12,683 nucleotides of DNA from Dehalococcoidia bacterium (GTDB lineage: Bacteria; Chloroflexota; Dehalococcoidia; Tepidiformales; Tepidiformaceae), in assembly GCA_007126855.1 (NCBI GenBank), contig SLAK01000253.1:1-12683 (forward strand). Direction: 5' to 3'. The position numbers and the translations under genes are program-made. Positions 1 to 7,144 of the stretch are shown one piece after another. Positions within the stretch are counted from its first letter, which is position 1. Every line of letters starts with the position of its first letter. The notes beneath the pieces are model-generated. The model was not told the DNA's origin and made no database searches. It saw only the letters and a list, made by a program, of their open reading frames with translations.

Positions 1-1583
1 CCTGCCTGGACCGCGGCATCAAGATCGTCACCAACGCCGGCGGGCTCAACCCCGCCGCCCTGGCAGCGCGCATGCGTGAGCTCGCCGACCGCCTGGGCCT
101 GCAGGCCAACATCGCCCACATCGAGGGCGACGATGTGCTCGACCGGCTGCCCGACTTCCAGAAGGCCGGCCACCCGCTGAACCACCTGGACACCGGCGAG
201 CCGCTCTCGTCCATCGACGCCGAACCCGTCGCCGCCAACGCCTATCTCGGCGGCTGGGGCATCGTCGAAGCGCTCGACGGCGGTGCTGACGTCGTCATCT
301 GCCCGCGCGTCACCGATGCCTCGCTCGTCGTCGGCCCTGCCGCATACGAATTCGGCTGGCAGCGCGACGCATGGGACCCGCTCGCGAGTGCTGTCGTCGC
401 CGGCCACATCATCGAGTGCGGCGCCCAGACCACCGGCGGCAACTATGCCTTTTTCCCGGAAGTCCCCGGCCTCGAAAATCCCGGCTTTCCCATCGCCGAG
501 ATGCATCCCGATGGCTCCGCCGTGATCACCAAGCACCCCGGCACCGGCGGCCTGGTCTCCGTGGGCACCGTCACTGCCCAGCTCCTCTACGAGATCGGCA
601 GTGAGAACTACCTCAACCCCGACGTCGTCTCCCGCTTCGACACCATCCGCCTGGAGCAGGAAGGCCCCGACCGCGTCCGCGTGTCCGGCGTCCGCGGAGA
701 GCCTGCCCCGCCCACGACCAAGGTCTGCATCAACTACGTCGGCGGCTACCGCAACTCCACCACCTTCATCCTCACCGGGCTCGACATCGAGGAGAAGGCG
801 GCGCTGGCCGAACGCTCGCTGTTCTCCCGCCTGGGCGGCAAAGACCAGTTTGAAGACGTCACGGTCCAGCTCATCCGCAGCGACCGCGAAGACCCGCCGA
901 CGAACGAGCTCGCCAGTGCCACACTCCGCGTAACCGTGAAGGACCGCGATGCCCGCAAGGTAGGCCGCGCTTTCTCCAATGCCGCCGTCGAGCTTGGCCT
1001 CGCCAACTATCCCGGCTTCTATGGCGGCGGGCCGCCTTCCGGCGAAGACGCCTACGGCGTCTACTGGCCCGCCCTCGTCCCGGCCGATCTGGTCGACGAA
1101 GTCGTCGTCACCCACGATGGCCGCCGCGTCCCTGTCCCGCACGTCGTGCCCGAAACGCCCGCAGCTCCCGTCCAGGCCGCCCGGCCTGACCTGCCCCCGT
1201 CCCCGTCAGGCGAGACGGTCCGTGTGCCGCTCGGGACCATCTTCGGCGCCCGCTCCGGCGACAAGGGCGGCAATGCCAACGTCGGCGTCTGGGCCCGTAG
1301 CGACGCCGCCTACGCCTGGCTCGAGTCCTACCTCACGGTCGAGCGGCTGAAGGAGCTCATCAGCGAGGCCCGCGACCTCAAGGTCGAGCGTTACCCGCTG
1401 CCCAACCTTCGCGCCATCAACTTCGTCATCGTGGGGCTGCTCGGGCAGGGTGTCGCCGCCTCCACGCGTATGGACCCCCAGGCCAAGAGCCTGGGCGAAT
1501 ACCTGCGCGCGAAGCACGTCGACCTCCCGCGCGAACTCCTCGCCGATAGGCCGGAGCCTACCGCCCAACGCGCGGGCGCCTGA
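1..1583 (+). CDS. Acyclic terpene utilisation AtuA family protein (DUF1446), 5' truncated by window edge
   Basis: The open frame enters at base 3 with no start in the window (526 codons visible); its first residues read CLDRGIKIVTNAGGLNP, a conserved AtuA-family segment, so the first ATG at 72 is internal. The N-terminal AtuA domain runs to about visible residue 380 and includes NAYLGGWGIVEAL and ITKHPGTGGLVSVGTV. A Pro-rich linker leads to the C-terminal AtuA-like domain with the hallmark RSGDKGGNANVG near residue 417. AtuA family members occur in citronellol/geraniol-type catabolic clusters beside acyl-CoA dehydrogenases and biotin carboxylases; their exact reaction is not established. Full-length relatives have about 590 residues, so perhaps 60 are missing upstream. 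The gene converges on the acyl-CoA dehydrogenase gene with only 9 nt between stops. The family call is firm; the terpene substrate is inference. Confidence 0.9.
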   Translation, partial: CLDRGIKIVTNAGGLNPAALAARMRELADRLGLQANIAHIEGDDVLDRLPDFQKAGHPLNHLDTGEPLSSIDAEPVAANAYLGGWGIVEALDGGADVVICPRVTDASLVVGPAAYEFGWQRDAWDPLASAVVAGHIIECGAQTTGGNYAFFPEVPGLENPGFPIAEMHPDGSAVITKHPGTGGLVSVGTVTAQLLYEIGSENYLNPDVVSRFDTIRLEQEGPDRVRVSGVRGEPAPPTTKVCINYVGGYRNSTTFILTGLDIEEKAALAERSLFSRLGGKDQFEDVTVQLIRSDREDPPTNELASATLRVTVKDRDARKVGRAFSNAAVELGLANYPGFYGGGPPSGEDAYGVYWPALVPADLVDEVVVTHDGRRVPVPHVVPETPAAPVQAARPDLPPSPSGETVRVPLGTIFGARSGDKGGNANVGVWARSDAAYAWLESYLTVERLKELISEARDLKVERYPLPNLRAINFVIVGLLGQGVAASTRMDPQAKSLGEYLRAKHVDLPRELLADRPEPTAQRAGA

Positions 1584-1592
1584 GCACCCGCC

Positions 1593-2747
1593 TCAGTCGT
1601 CCGTCGCGACCCCGGCCGCGCGCGAGAGGATCCGCAGCATCACTTCGTCGGCGCCCCCGCCGATGGAGTTGAGCCGCGCGTCCCGGAAGTAGCGGCTGGT
1701 CCACATCTCGGCCATGTAGCCCATGCCGCCGTGGTACTGCAGGCAGGTGTCGGCCACCTTGCGCGCCAGCCGGCTCGAATTCAGCTTTCCGATCGTCGCC
1801 AGGTAGGTTGCGTCCTCGCCGCGCACGACCATCTCCGCGCAGGCGTAGTTAAAGTGCTTTTGCATCTCGACCGCCGCAATCAGCTCTGCCAGCGCAAACT
1901 GAATGGACTGGTTCGCCGCCAGTGGCGCCCCGAAGGCATGCCGCTCCTTCACGTAGGAGATGGTCCGCTCGATGGCCTTCTCCATCCCGCCGACCGACAT
2001 GTAGCTGGCGATCAGCCGCTCCTTCTGGAACTGCTGCATCTGGAGCTGGAAGCCGCGCCCCTCCGGCCCGATCCGGTTCGTCACCGGCACGCGCACGTCC
2101 TCGAACGACAGCTCGCCCGTGTCCGAGCTCCAGTTGCCCAGCTTCTCCAGCTTCCGGCTCACCCGAAAGCCCGCCCGGTCCGTCGGCACGACGATCAGCG
2201 ACATCCCGCGGTAGCCGCCCTCTTCTGACGTCCGCGCCAGCAACGCCAGGAAGTCCGCCTGCGTGCTGTTCGTGATGAAGATCTTGGAGCCGTTGATCAC
2301 GTAGTCGTCGCCGTCACGCCGCGCGGTGGTCTTCAGCCCGGCCACGTCCGATCCCGCATCCGGCTCCGTCACCGCGATCGACGCCACGTAGTCGCCCCGG
2401 ATCGCGGGCTCCAGGTACTGCTTTTTCAGCTCCGGTGACCCGTGCTGCGCCAGCGCCGGCGTCGCCATGTCCGTCTGCACCGAGATGCCCATCGCCGGGC
2501 CCGCCGCATCGCAGCGCCCCAGCTCTTCGCCCAGCACCACCGTGAACAGGTGGTCCACCCCGCCGCCGCCGTACTCCGGCTCGTACTCCAGCCCCAGGAA
2601 GCCGAGGTCGCCCATCTTCTTGAACACCTCGTGGGCCGGGAAGATCCCCGCCTCTTCCCACTCGTCGACGTGGGGATTCAGCTCCTTCTCCACGAACTGC
2701 CGAACCGACTGCCGGAAAAGCTCGTGCTCTTCGCTAAACTGCACCAT
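1593..2747 (-). CDS. Acyl-CoA dehydrogenase (long-chain/isovaleryl/citronellyl type)
   Basis: This 384-residue FAD enzyme would oxidise an acyl-CoA to the trans-2-enoyl-CoA and pass electrons to ETF. The length is normal. The helical N-domain (FSEEHELFRQSVRQFVEKEL) is followed by the FAD/substrate signature VTEPDAGSD (residues 127-134), the middle beta-domain, and the C-terminal helices with CLQYHGGMGYM (335-345) and RDARLNSIGGGADEVM (355-370). The Tyr-Glu-Gly-Thr catalytic motif of short/medium-chain enzymes is replaced by SIGGGADE. That fits long-chain or isovaleryl-type members, whose catalytic Glu lies on an earlier helix; E243 in QKERLIAS is the candidate. The ATG at 2747 has AAGGAG 6 nt upstream and is preferred to the in-frame ATG at 2777. 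The AtuA neighbour makes a citronellyl- or isovaleryl-CoA-like substrate plausible, but unproven. Confidence 0.93.
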   Translation of the reverse strand: MVQFSEEHELFRQSVRQFVEKELNPHVDEWEEAGIFPAHEVFKKMGDLGFLGLEYEPEYGGGGVDHLFTVVLGEELGRCDAAGPAMGISVQTDMATPALAQHGSPELKKQYLEPAIRGDYVASIAVTEPDAGSDVAGLKTTARRDGDDYVINGSKIFITNSTQADFLALLARTSEEGGYRGMSLIVVPTDRAGFRVSRKLEKLGNWSSDTGELSFEDVRVPVTNRIGPEGRGFQLQMQQFQKERLIASYMSVGGMEKAIERTISYVKERHAFGAPLAANQSIQFALAELIAAVEMQKHFNYACAEMVVRGEDATYLATIGKLNSSRLARKVADTCLQYHGGMGYMAEMWTSRYFRDARLNSIGGGADEVMLRILSRAAGVATDD

Positions 2748-2753
2748 CACCAG

Positions 2754-2759
2754 CTCCTT
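2754..2759 (-). promoter_or_regulatory. Ribosome binding site that fixes the acyl-CoA dehydrogenase start
   Basis: AAGGAG on the minus strand lies 6 nt before the ATG at 2747. It sits inside the 10-codon N-terminal extension that the ATG at 2777 would give, so it favours the shorter 384-residue protein. Confidence 0.75.
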
Positions 2760-2854
2760 GTTCTCGTTCCCCGCCACAGCATGCCACGCGCCAGCCTAAC
2801 TTGCCCGCAGCCCGCTTCGACCTCCACGATGGCTGCATCCAGCGCCGTTGCTGC

Positions 2855-2860
2855 TATAGT
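2855..2860 (+). promoter_or_regulatory. Putative -10 element for a leaderless dehydrogenase transcript
   Basis: TATAGT ends 7 nt before the ATG at 2868, so transcription would begin at or within a base or two of the start codon. There is no Shine-Dalgarno before that ATG. No good -35 hexamer is visible 16-18 nt upstream. The assignment is inference from spacing. Confidence 0.45.
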
Positions 2861-2867
2861 GCCCCCG

Positions 2868-3872
2868 ATGCGCGCCGCCACCTGGACCGACGACAACAGG
2901 CTGACACTCAGCGATCTACCCGCGCCCGAACGTGGCCCCGCTGAGACGCTCGTCCGTGTCGAGGCCTGTGGCATTTGTGGCTCCGACCTGCACCTCTACC
3001 GCGGCGAGCTCAAGCCCTTCCCCGGCTCAGCTCCAGGACACGAGATTGCTGGCACCGTCGTCGAAAGCTCTACTTTCGAGCCCGGCACGCTGGTCGCGAT
3101 CGAACCCACGCTGGGCTGTGGCGGCTGCGGCCAGTGCCGCGGCGGCGCCCCGCACCGCTGCGACTCGCTCCGGCTGATGGGCATGACCGCTCCCGGTGGG
3201 CTCCAGGAACTGGTCGCCGCGCCGGATACGCACATCTACCCGGTGCCTGGCGGCGTCGATGCCACCGTGGCGTCCCTCGCCGAGCCGCTCGCAGTCGCCG
3301 TTCGCGGCATCAACATGGCCGAACTCAAGCTCGGCTCCTGCGTGCTGGTCCTTGGCGCAGGCACCATCGGCCTGCTCTCCGTCCTGCTCGCGAAACGTGT
3401 GGCAGCCGAGGTGGCGATTACCGCGCGCTACCCGCACCAGGCTGAGATTGCCCGCGCTTTCGGCGCCACGCAGGTCCTCGAACCCGGCTCCAAAGACCTT
3501 CGCGCCTGGGCGAAGGAAGCCCGCCCCGATGTCGTCATCGAAACAGTCGGCGGCCACGCGGACACACTCGCCGAAGCTGTCTACAACGTCCGCCCCGGCG
3601 GCATCGTCGTCGTGCTCGGCGTCTTTTCCTCCCGCCCGCAAATCCCGGCGTTCCGCCTGGTCAACGAAGAGGTCCAGCTCCGCGGTGCCGTCATGTACGG
3701 CCGCTCCGGCGAAGGCTCCGAGTTCGGCGCCGCAGTAACCCTCCTGCCGGAACTGCAGGACCAGCTCCGCGCCATCCTCTCCACGCCCTTCCCCCTCGAA
3801 CAGGCCAACGACGCCTTCCAAACAGCACTGGACAAGACGAGCGGCTCCCTCAAAGTCACCGTCTCCCCGTAA
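2868..3872 (+). CDS. Zinc-dependent medium-chain alcohol/polyol dehydrogenase
   Basis: This 334-residue MDR-superfamily enzyme would oxidise a secondary alcohol or polyol with NAD(P). Catalytic-zinc ligands are C37 (in GICGSD), H58 and E59 (in GHEIAG). The structural-zinc lobe has C84, C87, C90 and C98 in the classic C-x2-C-x2-C-x7-C spacing, and the Rossmann motif GAGTIG is at 163-168. The length matches threonine/sorbitol-dehydrogenase-like proteins; the substrate cannot be read from the sequence. The start at 2868 gives the usual short N-terminus (MRAATWTDD); an in-frame ATG at 2829 would add 13 atypical residues and lies upstream of the proposed -10 box. The gene diverges from the acyl-CoA dehydrogenase across a 120-bp spacer and ends before a perfect hairpin. 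Confidence 0.9.
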   Translation: MRAATWTDDNRLTLSDLPAPERGPAETLVRVEACGICGSDLHLYRGELKPFPGSAPGHEIAGTVVESSTFEPGTLVAIEPTLGCGGCGQCRGGAPHRCDSLRLMGMTAPGGLQELVAAPDTHIYPVPGGVDATVASLAEPLAVAVRGINMAELKLGSCVLVLGAGTIGLLSVLLAKRVAAEVAITARYPHQAEIARAFGATQVLEPGSKDLRAWAKEARPDVVIETVGGHADTLAEAVYNVRPGGIVVVLGVFSSRPQIPAFRLVNEEVQLRGAVMYGRSGEGSEFGAAVTLLPELQDQLRAILSTPFPLEQANDAFQTALDKTSGSLKVTVSP

Positions 3873-3882
3873 TCCGCTGTAG

Positions 3883-3904
3883 CCGCGCCCCCCGGTGGGC
3901 GCGG
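3883..3904 (+). terminator. GC-rich hairpin downstream of the dehydrogenase
   Basis: A perfect 8-bp inverted repeat, CCGCGCCC/GGGCGCGG, with a 6-nt loop begins 11 nt after the TAA at 3872. It lacks a T tract, so termination is inferred from position and stability. The repeat was read directly. Confidence 0.5.
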
Positions 3905-3948
3905 GGTATGCGGCTGACTCGCCCGGTGCGGCCAGCGCCGGCGCCCCG

Positions 3949-3954
3949 TAAAAT
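3949..3954 (+). promoter_or_regulatory. Possible -10 box upstream of the thiolase gene
   Basis: TAAAAT stands out in the GC-rich spacer, 32 nt before the ATG at 3987. A weak purine-rich ribosome site (AGAAAGAGAG) lies between. No convincing -35 was found. Because a hairpin separates the thiolase from the upstream dehydrogenase, a promoter of its own is expected. Confidence 0.35.
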
Positions 3955-3986
3955 CCCACCCGTACCTCACGCAGAAAGAGAGCACG

Positions 3987-5216
3987 ATGCGAGAAGCATG
4001 GATCATCGATGCTGCGCGCTCCCCGCGCGGCCGCGGCAAGCCCGGCAAGGGCGCCATGACCCACCTCCACCCCCAGCGATGCCTGGCACAGGTCCTCAAC
4101 GGCCTCAAGGATAAGTCCGGCCTCGACCCCGCCGATGTCGAAGACGTCGTCATGGGCTGCGGCTCCGGCAACGGCGACCACGCCCACGACATCGCGCGCA
4201 TGTCGGTGCTCGACGCGGGCTGGCCGATGTCCGTCAGCGGTGTGACGCTCCATCGCTTCTGCGGCAGCGGTCAGCAGAGTGTCAACTTCGCCGCCATGGG
4301 CGTCATGTCTGGCCAGCAGGAGTGCGTCGTTGCAGGCGGCGTCGAATTCATGTCGCGCCCCGCCCCGCTGCACGCCAAGGGCTTCACCGCCAACAACGAG
4401 CACCTCTTCGCCCGGTACCCCATGGTGCCGCAGGGCATCTCCGCCGACCTCATTGCCACCGTCGAGGGCTTCTCCCGCGAAGACTGCGACCGCCTGGCTG
4501 TCTCCAGCCAGCAGCGCGCCGCCGAGGCTATCGCCGAAGGCCGCTTCAAGGACGCCCTGGTGCCCATACACAACGACGACGGCACCCTCGCGCTCGACCG
4601 CGACGAGCACCCGCGCCCCGGCACCACCATCGAAGACCTGTCCGGCCTGCAGCCCTCCTTTGAACAGATGGGCCAGACCATCCAGGAAGGTTACGACGAG
4701 ACCTTCGACGACATGTGCAAGCGCGTGTACCCCGACATCGACAAGGTCAACCACGTCCACCACGCGGGCAATTCCTCCGGGGTCGTCGACGGCGCCTCGG
4801 CCATGCTTGTCACCTCGCCGGAATTCGCGCAGTCCCGCGGCTTCAAGCCCCGCGCCCGCATCGTCGCTGCCGCGACTGCCGGCACCGAGCCGGTGATCAT
4901 GCTTACCGCCCCGGCGCCGGCCGCGAAGAACGTCCTCAAGAAAGCTGGCATGTCGAAGTCCGACATCGACCTCTGGGAGGTCAACGAAGCCTTCGCCTCG
5001 GTCGTCCTCAAGTTCGTGCGCGAACTCGACGTCGACCACGACGTGCTGAACGTGAACGGCGGCGCGATGGCGCTCGGGCACCCCATCGGCGCGACCGGGG
5101 CGATGCTCATCCAGACGGCGCTCGACGAACTCGAGCGGCGCGACCAGTCGACCGCCCTCATCGCCATGTGCACCGGCGGCGGCATGGGCACCGCCTCCAT
5201 CATCGAGCGTATCTAA
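3987..5216 (+). CDS. Acetyl-CoA C-acetyltransferase (thiolase)
   Basis: This 409-residue thiolase, of normal length, cleaves a 3-ketoacyl-CoA with CoA or runs the reverse condensation. The nucleophile C92 lies in RFCGSGQQ. WEVNEAFA carries the conserved Asn, H365 is in the GHPIGATGA loop, and C395 in MCTGGGMGTA is the second catalytic Cys, so the active site looks complete. The start at 3987 yields the canonical opening MREAWIIDAARSPRG, with a purine-rich stretch 5 nt upstream. The gene sits alone between two hairpins and is read in the same direction as the zinc dehydrogenase. With the acyl-CoA dehydrogenase and AtuA genes it suggests a beta-oxidation-like function. Whether its physiological role is degradative or biosynthetic is open. 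Confidence 0.93.
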   Translation: MREAWIIDAARSPRGRGKPGKGAMTHLHPQRCLAQVLNGLKDKSGLDPADVEDVVMGCGSGNGDHAHDIARMSVLDAGWPMSVSGVTLHRFCGSGQQSVNFAAMGVMSGQQECVVAGGVEFMSRPAPLHAKGFTANNEHLFARYPMVPQGISADLIATVEGFSREDCDRLAVSSQQRAAEAIAEGRFKDALVPIHNDDGTLALDRDEHPRPGTTIEDLSGLQPSFEQMGQTIQEGYDETFDDMCKRVYPDIDKVNHVHHAGNSSGVVDGASAMLVTSPEFAQSRGFKPRARIVAAATAGTEPVIMLTAPAPAAKNVLKKAGMSKSDIDLWEVNEAFASVVLKFVRELDVDHDVLNVNGGAMALGHPIGATGAMLIQTALDELERRDQSTALIAMCTGGGMGTASIIERI

Positions 5217-5230
5217 GCGGATTCACCGTG

Positions 5231-5252
5231 CCCGGCCCAACCACGGGCCGGG
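5231..5252. terminator. Strong hairpin between convergent thiolase and Nudix genes
   Basis: A perfect 8-bp stem, CCCGGCCC/GGGCCGGG, with loop AACCAC lies 14 nt after the thiolase stop and 23 nt from the Nudix stop. Its symmetry and position between convergent genes suggest a bidirectional terminator. There is no T run. Confidence 0.6.
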
Positions 5253-5275
5253 TACGCGCCGTTCCAGCTGCCCCG

Positions 5276-5764
5276 TCACACACCGATGTCGAACGGCTCA
5301 TCCGGGAACTTCCCGGCGAGCAGGTCCGGCAGGTGCCGCGCAAGGTTGCGCGGCACGAACCAGTCTTTTGACATGGCCAGCTCCTCCGCCTCCCACCAGC
5401 GGTGCTCGGCCATGAACGAAAACTCGTAGGCCTCCATGTTGTCCGTCACCACGTCGAAACGCGCGCAGCGGGCGACGTAGTAGCGCTCTTGCTGCTCGAT
5501 CAGCCGGCCCTGGTATTCGAACGCGTGCGTCCGATGCCACACGCATGGACCGACCTCGACCTCCCGCAACCCCGTCTCTTCCCAGATTTCCCGCCGCGCC
5601 GCTTCGATGTGGCTTTCGCCCGGATTGAGGCCGCCGCCCGGTGGAAACCAGATAGGCCGCCGCGCTTTCGCAGCCTCCGCCGCGATGCGGAACAGCAGCA
5701 ACCGGTCCCGATCGTCGAAAAGCAGGACGCGCGCCGCCGGCCGCGGGATCGGGACTGAGTCCAT
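5276..5764 (-). CDS. Nudix hydrolase
   Basis: This 162-residue protein carries a perfect Nudix box (G-x5-E-x7-RE-U-x-EE-x-G-U): G44, E50, R58, E59, E62, E63 and G65 in GESHIEAARREIWEETGL. The box coordinates metal and hydrolyses a nucleoside diphosphate linked to another group; the substrate is not predictable. The preceding PIWFPPGGG is typical of the fold. The start at 5764 (MDSVPIPRPAARVLLFDD) places the first strand at the usual distance from the N-terminus. It lacks a clear Shine-Dalgarno, and the frame stays open to an ATG at 5905, which would add 47 residues without family-like features. The gene converges on the thiolase and diverges from the DUF411 operon across 164 bp. Confidence 0.9.
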   Translation of the reverse strand: MDSVPIPRPAARVLLFDDRDRLLLFRIAAEAAKARRPIWFPPGGGLNPGESHIEAARREIWEETGLREVEVGPCVWHRTHAFEYQGRLIEQQERYYVARCARFDVVTDNMEAYEFSFMAEHRWWEAEELAMSKDWFVPRNLARHLPDLLAGKFPDEPFDIGV

Positions 5765-5898
5765 GGGCTGAGTGTCGAAGTTCCCGGCGCGGATGTCGAG
5801 CAGCGCGCTCACCAGCCTGTCGGAGTGGACGAATGGGCGCCGCCGTTGGTGCGAAGGTCCCTTGGCTAGGTCGCCCGGCCGGCAGATGCTGGAAGAAA

Positions 5899-5918
5899 GG
5901 CACATGCGCCCATGTGCC
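5899..5918. repeat. Perfect 8-bp inverted repeat upstream of the DUF411 operon
   Basis: GGCACATG, a 4-nt spacer (CGCC), then CATGTGCC. The repeat ends 10 nt before the proposed ATG at 5929. It could be a DNA operator for a dimeric regulator or an RNA hairpin beside the ribosome binding region. The sequence is directly visible; the role is inference. Confidence 0.6.
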
Positions 5919-5928
5919 GGGGCAGGCT

Positions 5929-6474
5929 ATGACGAAACGAACGAAGCGCCGCAAGAAGCAGCGCGCGCACTGGCCATGGATCGCTGGCGCGGGTGGCGGC
6001 GTGCTGGCGCTGCTCGTAGCGGTCTTCGCCCTGCAGCTCAACGGCTCCGGCGATAGTCCGCCGGTTGAATCGCCGCTTGCCGCGCTGGCCTCTGAGCGCG
6101 AAGCACTCGAAGCCGAGATGCTGCGTGGCCCCACCTGAGGGTGCTGCGACGAATACGCCGACTACCTGGCGGCCCACGGCGTGACCGTGCGCGAAGAAAT
6201 CCTTGAAGGCGTCGAGCTGAACGAGTTCAAAAGCGGACTCGGACTTACGCCTGACTTCTTCAGTTGCCACACCACGATCATCGATGGCTACTTTGTCGAG
6301 GGACACGTCCCGGCCGACGTCCTTGCCCGGCTCCTCCAGGAGCGTCCCGACATCGATGGCATCAGCCTCCCCGGCATGCCGGCCGGGTCGCCTGGCATGG
6401 GCGGCGCCAAAGATGGGACGTGGCTCATCTATAGCCTTACCGGCGGCGTGGTCGCGGAATACGAACAGTACTGA
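5929..6474 (+). CDS. DUF411 (CopG-like) protein with in-frame TGA at the conserved Cys: candidate selenoprotein
   Basis: If the TGA at 6136-6138 is read as an amino acid, the product has 181 residues. It has a Lys/Arg-rich start (MTKRTKRRKKQ), one membrane helix at about 17-37, then an external DUF411 domain. The TGA is codon 70 within RGPT-*-GCCDEY, precisely the first Cys of the family's (S/G)PTCGCC motif; the tandem paralogue has FCACCTDY there. C72, C73 and C113 (in SCHT) are intact, and GYFVEGHVP and LPGMPAGSPGM follow. The frame stays open 111 codons past the TGA to a stop that overlaps the next ATG (TGATG). DUF411 proteins such as CopG bind copper or act in redox chemistry through these Cys residues. 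Selenocysteine insertion is inferred; a nonsense mutation or a TGC/TGT base error are the alternatives. The start at 5929 is the best available, with a weak GGGGCAGG upstream. Confidence 0.75.
6155..6182 (+). promoter_or_regulatory. SECIS-like hairpin just downstream of the in-frame TGA
   Basis: A 6-bp stem, ACGCCG (6155-6160) with CGGCGT (6177-6182), encloses a smaller TGG/CCA stem (6167-6169 with 6174-6176) capped by the loop CGGC. The loop begins 32 nt after the TGA and has a G in its first two positions. That agrees with the general description of bacterial SECIS elements (coding-region hairpin shortly after UGA, small G-containing loop). A 6-nt unpaired stretch on the 5' side is less usual. 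GC-rich coding DNA forms such hairpins by chance, so this is only supportive. Confidence 0.35.
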
Positions 6475-7052
6475 TGCGCTCCCGGGCTCCGTGGCTGCTC
6501 ATCCCATCGGCTGGCGTGTCCGCGTTTCTGCTGGCGCTCATCCTCGCGTGGCCCGGCCAGGCTTCGGAGCATGGCGTACCCGGAACCGGCCTGCTCGACG
6601 CTGGCAACACCTCCGTCGAAGCCCGGATGGTTCACTCCCGCTTCTGTGCCTGCTGCACCGACTATGCCGCCTATCTCCGCTCCCACGGCGTCACCGTCCA
6701 CCAGGTGACCCTGGAAGACATGCGCGAGCTCAAGCGTGGGCTCGGCATCACCCGCGAGCTCGAAAGTTGCCACACGGTCTTCATCGAAGGCTACTTCGTC
6801 GAAGGCCACGTGCCGGTTGAAGCGATCGCGATGCTGCTGGAACAGCGGCCACACTTCAACGGCATCGCCCTCCCCGGCATGCCTCCCGGTTCGCCGGGCA
6901 TGGATGGCATCCAGCACGAACCCTTCGTTGTCTACGGCGTCGCCGGCGACCTGGTCGCCGAATTCGCTACCGTGCCCCCGTTGCGTGCACAGGCCCGCTC
7001 AGGCGAAGACGCCCCTCTCGCGCTCGAAGACGCTGTCTGCGGCCTGGACTGA
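6474..7052 (+). CDS. Exported DUF411 (CopG-like) protein, all-cysteine paralogue
   Basis: This 192-residue protein has an N-terminal signal sequence (WLLIPSAGVSAFLLALILAW, then PGQA, a likely cleavage site near residue 30) followed by a DUF411 domain. The metal/redox cysteines C58, C60 and C61 (CxCC) and C99 (in SCHT) are all present, as are GYFVEGHVP and LPGMPPGSPGM. It aligns along the whole domain with the preceding gene (AYLRSHGVTV against DYLAAHGVTV), so the pair is a tandem duplication. Its ATG overlaps the upstream TGA by one base, indicating translational coupling. A charged tail of about 30 residues after the domain (PLRAQARSGEDAPLAL and on) is not family-typical. The expected location is the cell exterior or periplasm; copper handling is inferred from the family. 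Confidence 0.88.
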   Translation: MRSRAPWLLIPSAGVSAFLLALILAWPGQASEHGVPGTGLLDAGNTSVEARMVHSRFCACCTDYAAYLRSHGVTVHQVTLEDMRELKRGLGITRELESCHTVFIEGYFVEGHVPVEAIAMLLEQRPHFNGIALPGMPPGSPGMDGIQHEPFVVYGVAGDLVAEFATVPPLRAQARSGEDAPLALEDAVCGLD

Positions 7053-7144
7053 CTCGGCCCGGAGCACTGCAAGATGAGCCGCCCGGGAACACAGCCTACA
7101 CTTGGACAGGAGCACGCCCGGCGATTTGGCCGCCTGGAGGATAA

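Noticed and set aside
4271..4681. Minus-strand and alternative-frame open frames within the thiolase gene
   Set aside because: They are Ser/Arg/Pro-rich shadow frames of a GC-rich coding sequence with no ribosome site or recognisable domain.
3027..5081. 684-codon open frame on the minus strand across the zinc dehydrogenase and thiolase genes
   Set aside because: It is antisense to two clearly functional enzymes with complete active sites. High GC with C-rich third positions leaves the opposite frame open. The translation is low-complexity (repeated Val, Asp, His, Gly) and matches no family.
5765..5905. 47-residue N-terminal extension of the Nudix protein from the ATG at 5905
   Set aside because: No family-like sequence is present in the extension. 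MDSVPIPRPAARVLLFDD starts the Nudix fold at the normal distance. The short start lacks a clear ribosome site, so some doubt remains.
6181..6474. Separate short gene starting with GTG at 6181 after the TGA
   Set aside because: It would begin inside the DUF411 domain without the CxCC motif or any signal or anchor, and no ribosome site precedes it. A continuous frame through the TGA explains the data better.
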